The notes under the pieces: model-generated | Database searches by the model: none | What the model was told of the DNA's origin: nothing | What the model saw: only the letters and a program-made list of their open reading frames with translations | Origin: Sepioteuthis lessoniana | Lineage: Eukaryota > Mollusca > Cephalopoda > Myopsida > Loliginidae | DNA: 64,000 nt | Direction of reading: 5' to 3' | Assembly: GCA_963585895.1 (NCBI GenBank) | Contig: OY757911.1 | Coordinates: 60,235,530 to 60,299,529, forward strand | Program-made: the position numbers and the translations under genes | Shown: positions 1 to 9,340 of the stretch, in pieces | Layout: every line of letters starts with the position of its first letter | Position numbering within the stretch: position 1 is the stretch's first letter

Positions 1-534
1 AGGAGTCTGTGAGGGATGATGAAGGTGTGGAAGGAGTAAGGAAGTCAATAGACCAGAGTTGATTGGCCAAAGGGTTAGGGTTAGGGTTACTATGTTGAGG
101 TTTAAAGGGAGTTCAAGTAGAGATTCCGTCGGAAGAGGCCAGCACTCTTCAAATCGGCTCAGTGGCATTTCCACCTGGACAATGCACCAGTCCATAACTC
201 CATCTTTGTCACAGACTATTTGACCAAGATGGGCATCAAGACAGTTCCTCAGCCTCCCTATAGTCCAGAGCTTGCTCCCTGTGACTTTTGGTTATTCCCT
301 AAGCACAAAGGCTGTCGTTATGAGATAATTAAGGAGATGAAAGAGGCTGTGACGAAAGTCATTGACAAGCACACACAAGATGACTTCCATGGGTCTTCCA
401 GAAGTTGTTGGAACAGTACAACAATTGCATTGCAGCCGAAGGAGATTACCTCGGAGGGGACTAGAGTTTATGTGTGTACTGTCAATAAAAGTGCCCATAC
501 GAAAAGAGTCTGGAAAATTATCGTATGCACCTCG
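1..534 (+). mobile_element. Mar1 copy a: internally deleted mariner, right part
   Basis: The window opens inside a mariner element. Its left part lies outside, and it ends at 534 with a terminal inverted repeat followed by the target TA (535-536). The coding remnant shows the N-terminal GRESVRDDE-type stretch at 1-30. From about 215 onward the catalytic C-terminus is readable, including TKMGIKTVPQPPYSPELAP and CDFWLF, which would supply the third catalytic Asp of a DD34D transposase. The middle of the transposase is missing. Around 66-95 the N-terminal part jumps, through a TTAGGG-like stretch, to sequence that encodes the region just before the second catalytic Asp in another frame. The same join is present at 5630-6166 and 43760-44686. 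The element cannot encode an active transposase, so spread must have used an enzyme supplied in trans (inference). Confidence 0.85.
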
Positions 535-536
535 TA

Positions 537-2159
537 TGTAACAGATTTTGGAAGAATGTTTGAAACGAAAACGAAAATATGGAAGACTTGCAAAATATCA
601 AAACGAATTTGTCAATTAAATTTTTATTGTTAACGAGTTTCGGACTGTTTTCCTCATATTGGTTGTTATGCTCACAATGTTTAGGTGGCTGTAACCTTCT
701 GTCTTCTTCAGATGTCTCTTTTCGTAGTCAGTAAAATTCATGGAATTTCGAACCAAACCCTATATTCAGATATTTTTTGATCATTGATTCTTGACTATAC
801 CCATTCTACTGTTCGTGTACATCGTGAAGAAATTTAAATAATAGCGATTTTTCATTTAGAAATTTATACAAATAAGCTGATTTTATGTACACATTAAGGT
901 TGGAAGAGATTTGTCTGTAATCAGCTCCTTTTCCGAAAGTCAAAAACAACTGATTTGAATACGTACTTCGCCTAATTTGACCAAATTGCCTGGAGTTAAT
1001 TAACGTCATGTATTATTACAATAATGTATTACAGTTTATTTAGTGTCAAAGTCACACTCGTTTGAGTGTATCTGGAAAAATTTCACTCATAACCCCTTAT
1101 TTACCAGATATTTTACTTCCGAATTATCATTTATCCCGATTCTTATCTAAGTCACTTCAGGAAAGATATTCTCTGGAAATTTGAAAAAAGCACTGGGAAG
1201 AGTTCTTTCCTCGGTAAGATTTTTAAAATTCGGAGGATGAAACAATAAAATTGTCCGAAAAATGACTGAAAAAAGTAGAGCAAAAAATGAATATATATAA
1301 AATATATAATTCAAAACAATTAAAAAAAAGTTTTACTCAATAAACTAAACAAAACTGATTGTTACCTTTTACTTCGTCTGTTGGATTCAAAACTGAAAGC
1401 TTTTCACGTTTCGACAATAATACTTTACAGCCATCTTCAAGTATCTCTTATAGTTATAGTAACCATTTTTGAAACGAACACTTTCTTCACTCTATGAGTG
1501 TAAACTTTTCTTATCTGTATGCTTTGTAATATCACGATTAAGACAAAAATACACTTGAAGAAAGTAGAATCGAACAACGGCCGAAACATTGTGAGTACAA
1601 AATTTGGGATTAAGACAATAGTCCGAATAGTGTAGATAATATAGATAATAATTCTACCACAGAAACTTATAAAGATACTAATCAACCGTAAAATGTCATT
1701 TACAAATCTAACAGTAATATCTTACACTGCTGTCAAACTTTGTTTTTCGTCACATTGGGAGAATGCCAGATCAAAATGCAGCCATTTCGTATAATTCATT
1801 AGCGTATTCAATACGTTCCAGCAACGAAGCGTTCAATCAATGATGTAAGATTCAAATTAACTGATTAGATGACACGTCAATACACTAAACAGAATACAAG
1901 TTCCGTGAATTTCACGTGCAAAGCTTTCAGTAATGAATCGTTAATTCAATGATGTTAATTTAAATTATATGACGTGATGATAACATGAAATTTATTGGAA
2001 AGTCGGGAACGTTCTACGCAGTTCAAGTTCAATCAATCACTTTGTAAACTGGTAAACCGTATCGATAAACAAGCGAACCCTATATAATTGGGGGACAGTT
2101 GATCTCTTCAATGTCAGTATGCGATTCACACTTTAATCAACACAAGCGACAAACTTTAC
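537..2159. other. AT-rich interval without recognisable genes
   Basis: Frequent stops occur on both strands. Short open stretches of 67-82 codons on the minus strand (806-1009 and 1437-1685) show no domain I recognise and have the base composition of their surroundings. No repeat boundary is seen. Confidence 0.6.
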
Positions 2160-2993
2160 GGTGGTTTGGCTTGGTTTGGTTTGGTTCGGTTCTATGACAT
2201 ATCATCCATTGTTGGTTATTAATTGCCAAATCCCGTTTTACATATAAATTAGACTTGATCTGTGAACACATTTGGTAGATACACAAAGTCTAATGATCAA
2301 AGAGTTCTATTTCTAACAATTCCATTTAGCACGAGTCAACTAAGTTAAATGGTTCAAAGTATTGCTATGTATAACTAACTATTCAATTAAACATCAGTCA
2401 TTTGTTCACACACAGTTAAATGATATGATCAAACAATTCACTTTCAAACAATTCTATTTAGCAGGAGTTAATTGTTTGCACTCAGTTTAAATGTCAAAAT
2501 TTCTATTTGACCCATAGATAGGACCCTGTCAAGTGCTACCACTCTGTGCCAGAGTCAACCTGGGAACAATAGTAATGAATGGGTACTCCACATTCCCCAA
2601 AGCTCCAGCATTACTGGAGCCTAACCATCAGATTGTTTCGTGTCGTATACAGGACACGAGTTCAAATCCTGGACGACACTGATTGCATTTTCACATAACA
2701 CTAATACTCTTTGGAAAGGTATGAATCCAATTATTCTCCCTCCAGCTATGGGTAAATAGTAGGGCAGACTAGGTTCTTCAGCCTTGGTGAGGCTACTAGT
2801 CTAGGAGAAGGAAAACTCTGAATTAAAACCTGTTAAACTCCGCTTAAAAATTGATCTTGTATCATATCCTGCCCGAGCGGAGGGGTTGGTTAATATGTAT
2901 CCAGGACATTCATTGGCAGAGAGGGGGAGTCTTATGCCTTTGCAGAGATGCTGTCGGTGTATTTTACAGCCCCAGTGGACTGGCAAATTTACG
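2160..2993 (-). mobile_element. Family E retroposon copy, split by SINE-B
   Basis: Read on the minus strand, this copy carries the family E body (the AGTC..CTGGGGCTG-type box, a CTCCAG/CTGGAG hairpin and the CTCCCAGG block), then a variable A+T repeat section. It ends in a GGCAT..ATGCCA-type 3' hairpin and an (AACCA)-like tail at 2160-2240. The element continues on both sides of a SINE-B insertion (2657-2896), so the SINE is younger. Confidence 0.75.
2657..2896 (+). mobile_element. SINE-B copy nested in family E
   Basis: This copy is truncated at its 5' end, starting within the tRNA-like B-box region (GAGTTCAAATCC). The body carries the family's ACTAGGTTCTTCAGCC and CCCGAGCGGAGGGGTTGG blocks. 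It is flanked by a near-perfect 12-bp duplication: GTATACAGGACA at 2645-2656 and GTATCCAGGACA at 2897-2908. This indicates LINE-type target-primed insertion. Confidence 0.85.
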
Positions 2994-3010
2994 GTAGTTA
3001 GTCAATCATC

Positions 3011-3012
3011 AC

Positions 3013-3072
<60 letters not shown>

Positions 3073-3073
3073 T

Positions 3074-3105
<32 letters not shown>
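3011..3105. repeat. Compound CA/TA/TG/TA microsatellite
   Basis: A (CA)n run, then (TA)n, (TG)n and (TA)n. Open frames across it on both strands are periodic artefacts (T-H and I-Y repeats). Confidence 0.95.
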
Positions 3106-3650
3106 CTAGGGTTCGTCAATCGTTTTGCAACATTTTGGTAATGACAGTGAGAATTCGGCATGAGTTCATGAAGGTGACAAATCACAATGAACAATGAAAT
3201 GCTGAGATCGTCCGATACTCTACATCTGCTACGGATTTGCTCGGAGTACAGTCTTGGAATCTATAGTTTTAGGCCTAACTGATCTTGCTTGATCATCACA
3301 AGGTCTTGTAAGCCAAGCGAAATTTCTTGAACTATTTAATATACTGTGATCAATTGCACCTTCAACTTTCCCACAACAAATGTTTTTGGTGGTTCCTGCG
3401 ACATTATGGCCCAGTTTGAACTGGTAGAGCATGTTCCTCAAGTAGACTACATTGATAGTCATCTACACGGCTTTCAAATCAGACACAGAATGAAGCAAAT
3501 CATAACGTGTCAACGCACCAACAACCACGATGCTACCAACCACAACATGTGCCTTTCACGGCGAGAACTGCTTCGGTCACGTGATATTCGTGGTGTAAAG
3601 TAGCACGTGCCAAAATATTGCAATACTTTTGATTCAGCTTTGTACGCACA
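3106..3650. other. Unassigned interval
   Basis: Open stretches at 3346-3603 (+) and 3229-3462 (-) overlap each other and match no domain I know. No confident call is made. Confidence 0.4.
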
Positions 3651-3651
3651 C

Positions 3652-3735
3652 GCGCACGCATATGTGTGTGTGTAAATGTGTGTGTGTACTTATATATATA
3701 CATATATATATATACATATATATATATATATTCAT
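3652..3735. repeat. GT/TA microsatellite
   Basis: Interrupted (TG)n followed by (TA)n with a periodic ATACAT motif. Confidence 0.9.
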
Positions 3736-3829
3736 ATTCGACGTACCCATGGGCGCTAGGTAGCTGACTTAATAGGGATTTATATCTTGGACACGTTGTA
3801 TCGTATTGTCAACTTAGAGCAGGTGGGGC

Positions 3830-4990
3830 TTTACTGGGATGACTGAATTATTTTCATCCTGAATAGAAATGGCCCCAAGACCTCTAAAATACCGGAGGGC
3901 ATTTAAATTACTTGGTCTATGAATTGAAATAGCTTCAAACTGAAAGGTAGTTGACTTTCTTGATGTCACGCTCAATGTAGATAACGACACCTACCTTTTA
4001 GTAATAGCAATTCCACCCCCACCTACATAACAACCCAAGATTGATATTGAAGCAGATTCCAAATGCCGTGAACCAGAGGATGAATAGACTATCTTTTTTG
4101 AGTTGACCAAAAGGTTATATGATGAAGCCCTCAAAAACAGCGGATTCTGAGGTAGACTGGAGTATGTGAACACAGTGAACTCTAGTTCCAATGGACGAAG
4201 TAGTAGCAGTGGGACCCATGCACTCGTCAAGGTAGGTGGTACTAATAATAATCACTCAAATAGACGAGGAAAAAATTGGAATAAAAGAGTAATCTAGTTT
4301 AACCCACCACTCTGTAAACTTACCAACATTAACATAGGTAAATACTTCCTAAAACTCCTGGACAGGCACTTTAATAGGGATAATCCATTAAGGAAAATGT
4401 TTAATAGGAACACCGTAATAATTAGTTACTCTTGTTCAAACAATATGCATAGTATCTTAAATAACCATAACAGGAGGTTACTAGACGAATTAAATAGGAA
4501 TAATGGAGGACCAGATGAGATGTCCTGTAACTATAGAAGAAAACGTGATGTTCATTGGGCAGACGATGTAACTCTAAGAACGTCGTATATCAAGCGTGCA
4601 TTTCCCCCATGGAACATAATAATAATTGGGAGCTGGTTTATATTGGTATCTCTGATGAGAATTGGAAACAAGGACAGTATAACTACAGACATTCTTTTTA
4701 CAACCCACGATTTAGAAACCAAGCCGCTCTATCTAAATATTTTGGAACCTTAAAGATCAGGGGCTAACCCTTCAAATAAAGTGAATTTTCAACTGCGAAT
4801 AGCTTCAATGGCAGATGTAATTTGTATATCGATGAAAACATTAGTATAATTAACTTTAAGACTCGCAGACTACTACTTAATGAACGCAATGAACTTGTGT
4901 TTAAATGTAGACATAAAGGTTAATTTAGATTATCCTGATTGGAGACCACCGAGGCTCCTACTCTAGATAAAAACAAAGATATTGATTCTG
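3830..4990 (+). pseudogene. Penelope-like retroelement, RT end plus GIY-YIG endonuclease
   Basis: Reading across several frameshifts gives the order expected for the C-terminal half of a Penelope-like protein. FLDVTLNVDNDTYLL sits near 3957. A linker is followed by FNPPLCKLTNINIGKYFLKL at about 4300 and FNRNTVIISYSC at about 4400, the stretch that follows the reverse transcriptase in this family. From about 4630 the reading LVYIGISDENWK with HSFYNPRFRNQAALSKYF marks the GIY-YIG endonuclease, and RLLLNERNELVFKCRHKG closes the protein near 4920. Stops and frame changes show it is dead. The reverse transcriptase catalytic core is not present here. The GIY-YIG domain makes the first-strand nick for insertion in this family (established knowledge). 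Confidence 0.8.
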
Positions 4991-5590
4991 GATGACTTTT
5001 GAAATAATAACATTTATTTCAATAATTTCCAGTATTATATGACGGCGGGGTGGGTGCTTATGTAGGGTAGGAGATTCTTGGAAATTTGAATATTAATTTG
5101 CAATCAGGGTTTTAATTTCTGGAGTAGCTAATTCCCTCTGATAAATTTTGGGCTAATTAAAGGCACCTGGTCGGTGCCAAAAATTCTTTTTGAGGAGAAG
5201 GATGATGTTTCTATTAGCTGAGGGATCTAACATATGTAAAAGGAGTAAACAGAAAAATATATGAAGATAATAGTTTAGTTTACAACTTTACATTATTCAA
5301 AAAATTCCACCCGCTACGAAAAATCTAGCATATGTTCAAATTAGGATGGGTTAATTGACAGGAACAAACTTTTCCTGGTTTCTTAATTTTTCTAATACTT
5401 TATTGTTTAACCCTCTTTATTTTCAGTTGAGAATTTAAATTCAAATTGTTTTTTCCATATATATATATATACTGTAATTCATATTTGCCACTTTTCAACC
5501 ATAAATTAAACGTGTGAAGTCATCTGATGAGACGAAGAGTATAATGATATTTATAATAACAATTTAACCAGGCTAGAGTTTTCTTCTAAT
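4991..5590. other. AT-rich interval, possibly 3' flank of the Penelope element
   Basis: No coding signal. A GGCGGGGTGGGTGC-type GC-richer patch occurs near 5043. A short TA run lies at about 5459-5471. Confidence 0.45.
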
Positions 5591-5593
5591 TGC

Positions 5594-5594
<1 letters not shown>

Positions 5595-5628
<34 letters not shown>

Positions 5629-5629
5629 G
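5595..5629. repeat. (TA)n microsatellite at a mariner insertion point
   Basis: A pure TA run directly adjoins the left end of Mar1 copy b. Mariner elements target TA, so a TA run is a natural landing site. Confidence 0.9.
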
Positions 5630-6166
5630 CATGGTACGTTCAATAGGTTTCCAGACATTTTTTGTACAGGCATTTAAAATTGTTGTAGACAATATCATTG
5701 TATTATTATTATTGTATAGCAATGTTATTGCTATACATCTAATGAGAATACTGACCAATTTTTACGATTTCAGGTTCAAATGAACAGCAAAGCAGCAATT
5801 GGAATACACCTATTAAAGCCTAATTGTCACTGCTGGTGAATTTCAAAAGTGCAATCTGGACGTGAGGACACTTTAGCAGAACGATATGCAAAAAAATTAT
5901 CTTTTAAACTTGGAAAAAAATGCCACAGAAACATATGGAATGCTTCAGACTGCTTTTCGACCCTCTTGCATGGATCGAGCATCAGTTTTTGAGTGGCATA
6001 AGAGATTCAAGGAAGGCAGGGAGTCTGTGAGGGATGATGAGAGGTATGGGAGGAGTAAGGAAGTCAATAGACCAGAGTTGATTGGCCAAAGGGTTAGGGT
6101 TACTATGTTGGGGTTTAAAGGGAGTTCAGGAAGAGATTCCGTCGGAAGATGTCAGCACTCTCCAAA
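5630..6166 (+). mobile_element. Mar1 copy b: internally deleted mariner, right end lost
   Basis: The left inverted repeat follows the TA run and is diverged from that of copy c, but GGTTTCCAGAC and the GGCATTTAAAATTGT block are kept. The N-terminal helix-turn-helix region reads KNATETYGMLQTAFRPSC, then FEWHKRFKEGRESVRDDERY (5886-6080). At about 6085-6110 the family-wide internal deletion joins it to the downstream portion. Similarity stops near 6166, before the QDNA box, so the right end is truncated. Confidence 0.85.
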
Positions 6167-6483
6167 TCCCTGAGCTAGTATAGGTTACTTTCTTCACCAT
6201 TTTGACGCATATATAAGAAAAATAACAAGAAGACTAAAACGTCTTCACATGAAGATTTTGAAAAGGAAACAATCCGTCGTCTTTAACCGAATATGCTTAG
6301 ATAATATATATATATGTATGAAGATTAATATATAAATTTATAAATTTCATTCGGAGCAAATTCATTTCATTGGAAAAAACCCTTAACAGACCATCATTAT
6401 AAATTTATTTCAGCTGGTCACTCTATCATTATTATTATTATTACTACAACTATTTTCCATAAGGAGATTGTTAGGGAGTGAGG

Positions 6484-6800
6484 TTTTATATTGGAATCTC
6501 AGTTGGAAATTGGAAACAGAGGTTCTATAATCAGAGACACTTTTCCCCACCCTTATCTCAGAAACCAAATAGCCCTATCGAACTGGTTTTCGAATTTGAG
6601 AGATAGAGACTTAACTCCACAAATTAAGTGGAGATTTATTAAGAATCTTACTATTCCTGGAAGTTTCAATAGTAGATGCAACCTTTGCCTAGAGGAAGAA
6701 ATAAGCATCATTAGGTATGAATTTACTTGCAGACTATTTAATAAGCGTAATGAACTAATTTTTAAATGCCATCATAAAAATAAATTTAAATTCATATGAA
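6484..6800 (+). pseudogene. Penelope-like GIY-YIG endonuclease fragment
   Basis: An open stretch of about 100 codons reads HPYLRNQIALSNWFSNLRDR, DLTPQIKWRFIKNLTIPGSF, NSRCNLCLEEEISIIRYE and KRNELIFKCHHKNKFK. These are the same landmarks in the same order as the 3' end of the Penelope-like copy at 3.8-5.0 kb. The N-terminal GIY-YIG signature is degraded (LESQLEIGN in place of a YIG-containing motif). The fragment is 5' truncated. Confidence 0.75.
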
Positions 6801-6909
6801 AAAGTTTAATGATAGAAAAACTGATAGTGATAATAATAGTAGGATAAAATAAATGGTATCAATATTAATAACATTAATGATAATAATGATAAGTTAGCAA
6901 TAATTGTCA

Positions 6910-7385
6910 TAATAGTTCAACATCATCATGTCGTGCGGCTAGCACGGATATCCCTGACCCTCTCTCTCCACGTCTCCCTATCATTCATCGCCTCTGGCAG
7001 GTCTTCAGGGTTACATCCCGTATCATCACATAACTGCTGTATGTATGTTCGAGCTGGTCGTCCTGCTTTTGATTGGCCATATGCGGGGGTCCACAGGAGC
7101 ACATCACTTACGAGCTCGTCCTTGCTTCTCCAGCAGTGTCCAACATGTCTGGCTCGTCGAGCTTGGATAGTTTTCGTGATAGGTGGTAGGTGACCGTATA
7201 GTTGGTGCCTTGTGGGCTGTTACTGCCAGGACTTGTTCAATATTGCTCTTAACATTCTTGTATAATCGCCGTCTAGCTTCTTCTCCAACCGTTTAGTCAG
7301 CGTCCAAGTAGTGCATCCATACAGCAGTATCGACACGACCGCAGTCTGGAATAAACTGCGTTTCATTTTATCGGTCAGGTTTGCT
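6910..7385 (-). pseudogene. LINE-1 family, 3' fragment
   Basis: On the minus strand this encodes the post-RT region of the family: LYGHLPPITKTIQ, ARHVGHCWRSKDEL, KAGRPARTYIQQLC, DTGCNPEDLPEAMND and WRERVRDIRA. It ends at about 6917 in a short ATGATGATG tail. It is 5' truncated near 7385 and carries a few frame breaks. Confidence 0.85.
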
Positions 7386-8035
7386 TTTTATTAGTAGTAA
7401 TATAATTATTAATATCAAATAATTATTATAATGGTATTAAGGATTTTAACGATAATTAGAATGGCAGAATTCAGAATAAAAATGTATTAAAATATTAAGA
7501 AATTAAATAAAAACTAAATTTTAATCTTAAATGGAAATCAAATAAAAACTATGAATTTTTTTAACAAAACAAGATAAGTTTGATATTAGTTATAATACTT
7601 ATCACCGTGTTTTCCTTAATAAATGAATAAATAAATAGACAGATTTTTTTTCTTAAAATAAAATAGGTTAATTTGTTAACAAGATTTCAGTTGCTGAAGG
7701 TTTTGAGAGTTGTATTTGAAATATTTTTTAGATATATAAAGATACATGACACCTGATGATAACATTACACCCGGTTTTGACTTTAACTTCTGTTACATAT
7801 CTTTTTGTCCCCACGCACTTTATTTCTTTAAATTAGTTGGAATCCATTGAAAGATTATTTTTGTAATTTTCCATAAACAAAATTCTTCTCTCTATTGCGT
7901 TACGGCTATCTGAAGAATGGAGTAGACAGCAGAAATAAATTTATAATAACCAAATGACAGTTTGTTAAGTTTTTTCAATTATATATATATATATTAATTT
8001 ATATATAATAAATTAATTATATATATACATATAAA
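7386..8035. other. AT-rich interval with no feature seen
   Basis: Stop-dense on both strands. A TA-rich run lies at about 7979-8032. Confidence 0.6.
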
Positions 8036-8039
8036 TTCT

Positions 8040-8665
8040 TCCCTCCCTCCTCTATGGTTGCGAAACGTGGACACTGTATCGCAAGCATATCAAGAAACTG
8101 GAGCGCTTCCACATGCGAGCCCTCCGCTCCATCCTGGAAATCAGATGGCAGGACCACATCACCAATCTGGAGGTCCTCGACCAAGCTAAGTCCACCAGCA
8201 TAGAGGCCACCATCATCAAGGCCCCACTTCGATGGGTTGGACACGTGATTCGAATGTCGGAATGTCGGATGCCGAGACACCTGATATACGGGCAGCTCCT
8301 GGCCGGCCAAAACTGCGGTATAAATACACGGTCAAAGCCAATCTCCAGTGGTACCACATCAAACCGAGAGACCTGAAGGGATATGCCATGAAACAGACCA
8401 AAATGGCGAGGCTTGGTTCACAAAGCTGCTGCCAACTTCGAAGAGGCTCGATGCCAGAAACTCACTACTGCCAGAGAGAGACACTGCAGAGAGAGACACC
8501 GTAGAGCAGCCTCGGTAGTGATCACAACAACTGACATCCAGTGACCCCACTGTTCAAGAATATGTACCTCTAGGCTGGGGCTGCAGAGCCACCTCCGTGT
8601 TCATAGATGAGATGCAGAATGCAAAGGTCATCATTGGATCCGATGGACAACCGCCATATATATAA
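8040..8665 (+). pseudogene. LINE 3' fragment with C-terminal zinc-finger remnant
   Basis: This encodes the carboxyl end of a second non-LTR family, distinct from LINE-1. Readable stretches are YGCETWTLYRKHIKKLERFH, MRALRSILEIRWQDHITNLE, APLRWVGHVIRM and HKAAANFEEARCQKLT. A degraded C2H2-like segment follows near 8550-8610 (residues like SRLGLQSHLRVHR). At least two frameshifts interrupt it and the reverse transcriptase domain is absent. The end adjoins the SINE-H pair. Confidence 0.8.
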
Positions 8666-8679
8666 ATTGAATTACCATG

Positions 8680-8842
8680 AATAGAAAATCCGGCAAGCAC
8701 TTCGTGCAACTTTCGGAACACTAGACAGCTGTTTCGACCTTATTAGCTCTCATCAGTAGTATACATTGTGATCTCCAACACTGGAGATCGAACCAGCGAC
8801 CACAGAATGTAGAGCCGAAAGTCTACCACTTAACCAGAAGTG
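8680..8842 (-). mobile_element. SINE-H copy 1: tRNA head plus hammerhead ribozyme
   Basis: On the minus strand the unit runs from a tRNA-like head to a ribozyme to a short tail. The A-box-like TGGTTAAGTGGTAG is complementary to 8823-8836, and the B-box GGTTCGATCTCC is complementary to 8783-8794. A 20-nt hairpin with GATCTCCA/TGGAGATC arms follows, then the hammerhead fold (8716-8764), then GTGCTTGCCGGATTTTC at the 3' end. Its head faces the head of copy 2; the two meet in an inverted TTAACCAGA/TCTGGTTAA arrangement near 8831-8851. Confidence 0.8.
8716..8764 (-). ncRNA. Type I hammerhead ribozyme, minimal stem III
   Basis: Minus-strand order: stem I 5' strand (8757-8764), CTGATGA (8750-8756), stem II GAGCT-AATA-AGGTC (8736-8749, one G/G mismatch), GAAA (8732-8735), stem III CAGCTG (8726-8731), and the GTC cleavage triplet (8724-8726). 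The stem I 3' strand TAGTGTTC (8716-8723) pairs with GTATACTA. All conserved core boxes are present and in order. Predicted self-cleavage falls between 8724 and 8723. The 2-bp stem III closed by a 2-nt loop resembles minimal-stem-III hammerheads known from newt satellite 2 and Penelope-like elements. Those often cleave well only as dimers (established knowledge). Confidence 0.8.
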
Positions 8843-9062
8843 TCTGGTTAAGTGGTCGCGCATCTATCCTGACTAGTTAATTTGGCATCGGTTGTGTGCG
8901 ATGTGGACCGTTGGCTCAGTGGTAGTTTCGGTTCTGCATTCAGTGGTCGTTGGTTCGATCTCTAATGGTGGAGATCACTGTATGTACAGCTGATGAGACC
9001 TAATAAGGTTGAAAGAGAGTTCTGTATGTCACTCGGAGTGCTTGCCGGATTTTCAAGTGAGT
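8843..9062 (+). mobile_element. SINE-H copy 2: tRNA head plus hammerhead remnant
   Basis: Second unit, oriented opposite to copy 1. A-box TGGCTCAGTGGTAG is at 8911-8924 and B-box GGTTCGATCTC at 8952-8962. The GATCTC..GGAGATC hairpin precedes the hammerhead-like segment, and GTGCTTGCCGGATTTTC ends the unit at about 9055. The A and B boxes match RNA polymerase III internal promoter consensus, so transcription by Pol III is expected (inference). Confidence 0.8.
8982..9029 (+). ncRNA. Degenerate hammerhead ribozyme of SINE-H copy 2
   Basis: CTGATGA (8990-8996), a stem II with GACCT-AATA-AGGTT arms (8997-9010) and GAAA (9011-9014) are intact. Stem I can form from ATGTACAG (8982-8989) and CTGTATGT (9022-9029), eight pairs including two wobbles. 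Stem III is lost: CAGCTG of copy 1 is replaced by GAGAG. The first two stem I pairs differ from copy 1 yet still pair. Cleavage activity is doubtful. Confidence 0.65.
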
Positions 9063-9340
9063 ATTTACCCAACCCCTCGACCACAGGGACAATGCAAAAG
9101 AATGTCAATCTTTCAGCGGACCACTGCAGGTTTGAATTCAGTGATTTCTTTCTCGACTGATTGTCCTATTAAGTTTTAAGAATCCAGTCTGCTCTACTAA
9201 TTATCCATAGGTGGGTGGGAAAGAGAAGAAGCGATGGATTTATGCATTTTTCTAGTGCATTGACGTAAAGTGAAACGTCAACAGCTTCGATCATAATTTG
9301 AACTCGGGTCGTCGCGTTTATTTCTGTTGACAACAATCAC
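9063..9340 (-). mobile_element. Diverged SINE-B-like copy
   Basis: The minus-strand order of SINE-B landmarks can be followed: TATTTACCCAACCCCTC at 9063 (complement of the family 3' end), then TTTGAATTCAG, a CAGTCTGCTCTACTA block, and an AACTCGGGTCGTCGCG block near 9300 that matches the tRNA-like head. It is much more diverged than the other copies. It starts exactly where SINE-H copy 2 ends. Confidence 0.55.

Noticed and set aside
66-95. TTAGGG units as an interstitial telomere
   Set aside because: Only two to three units, located at the same internal position of several mariner copies, so they belong to the transposon.
8905-8975. Functional tRNA gene
   Set aside because: A and B boxes are good, but no complete cloverleaf or acceptor stem is present, and the segment is part of a SINE. 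The same applies to all tRNA-like heads in the window.
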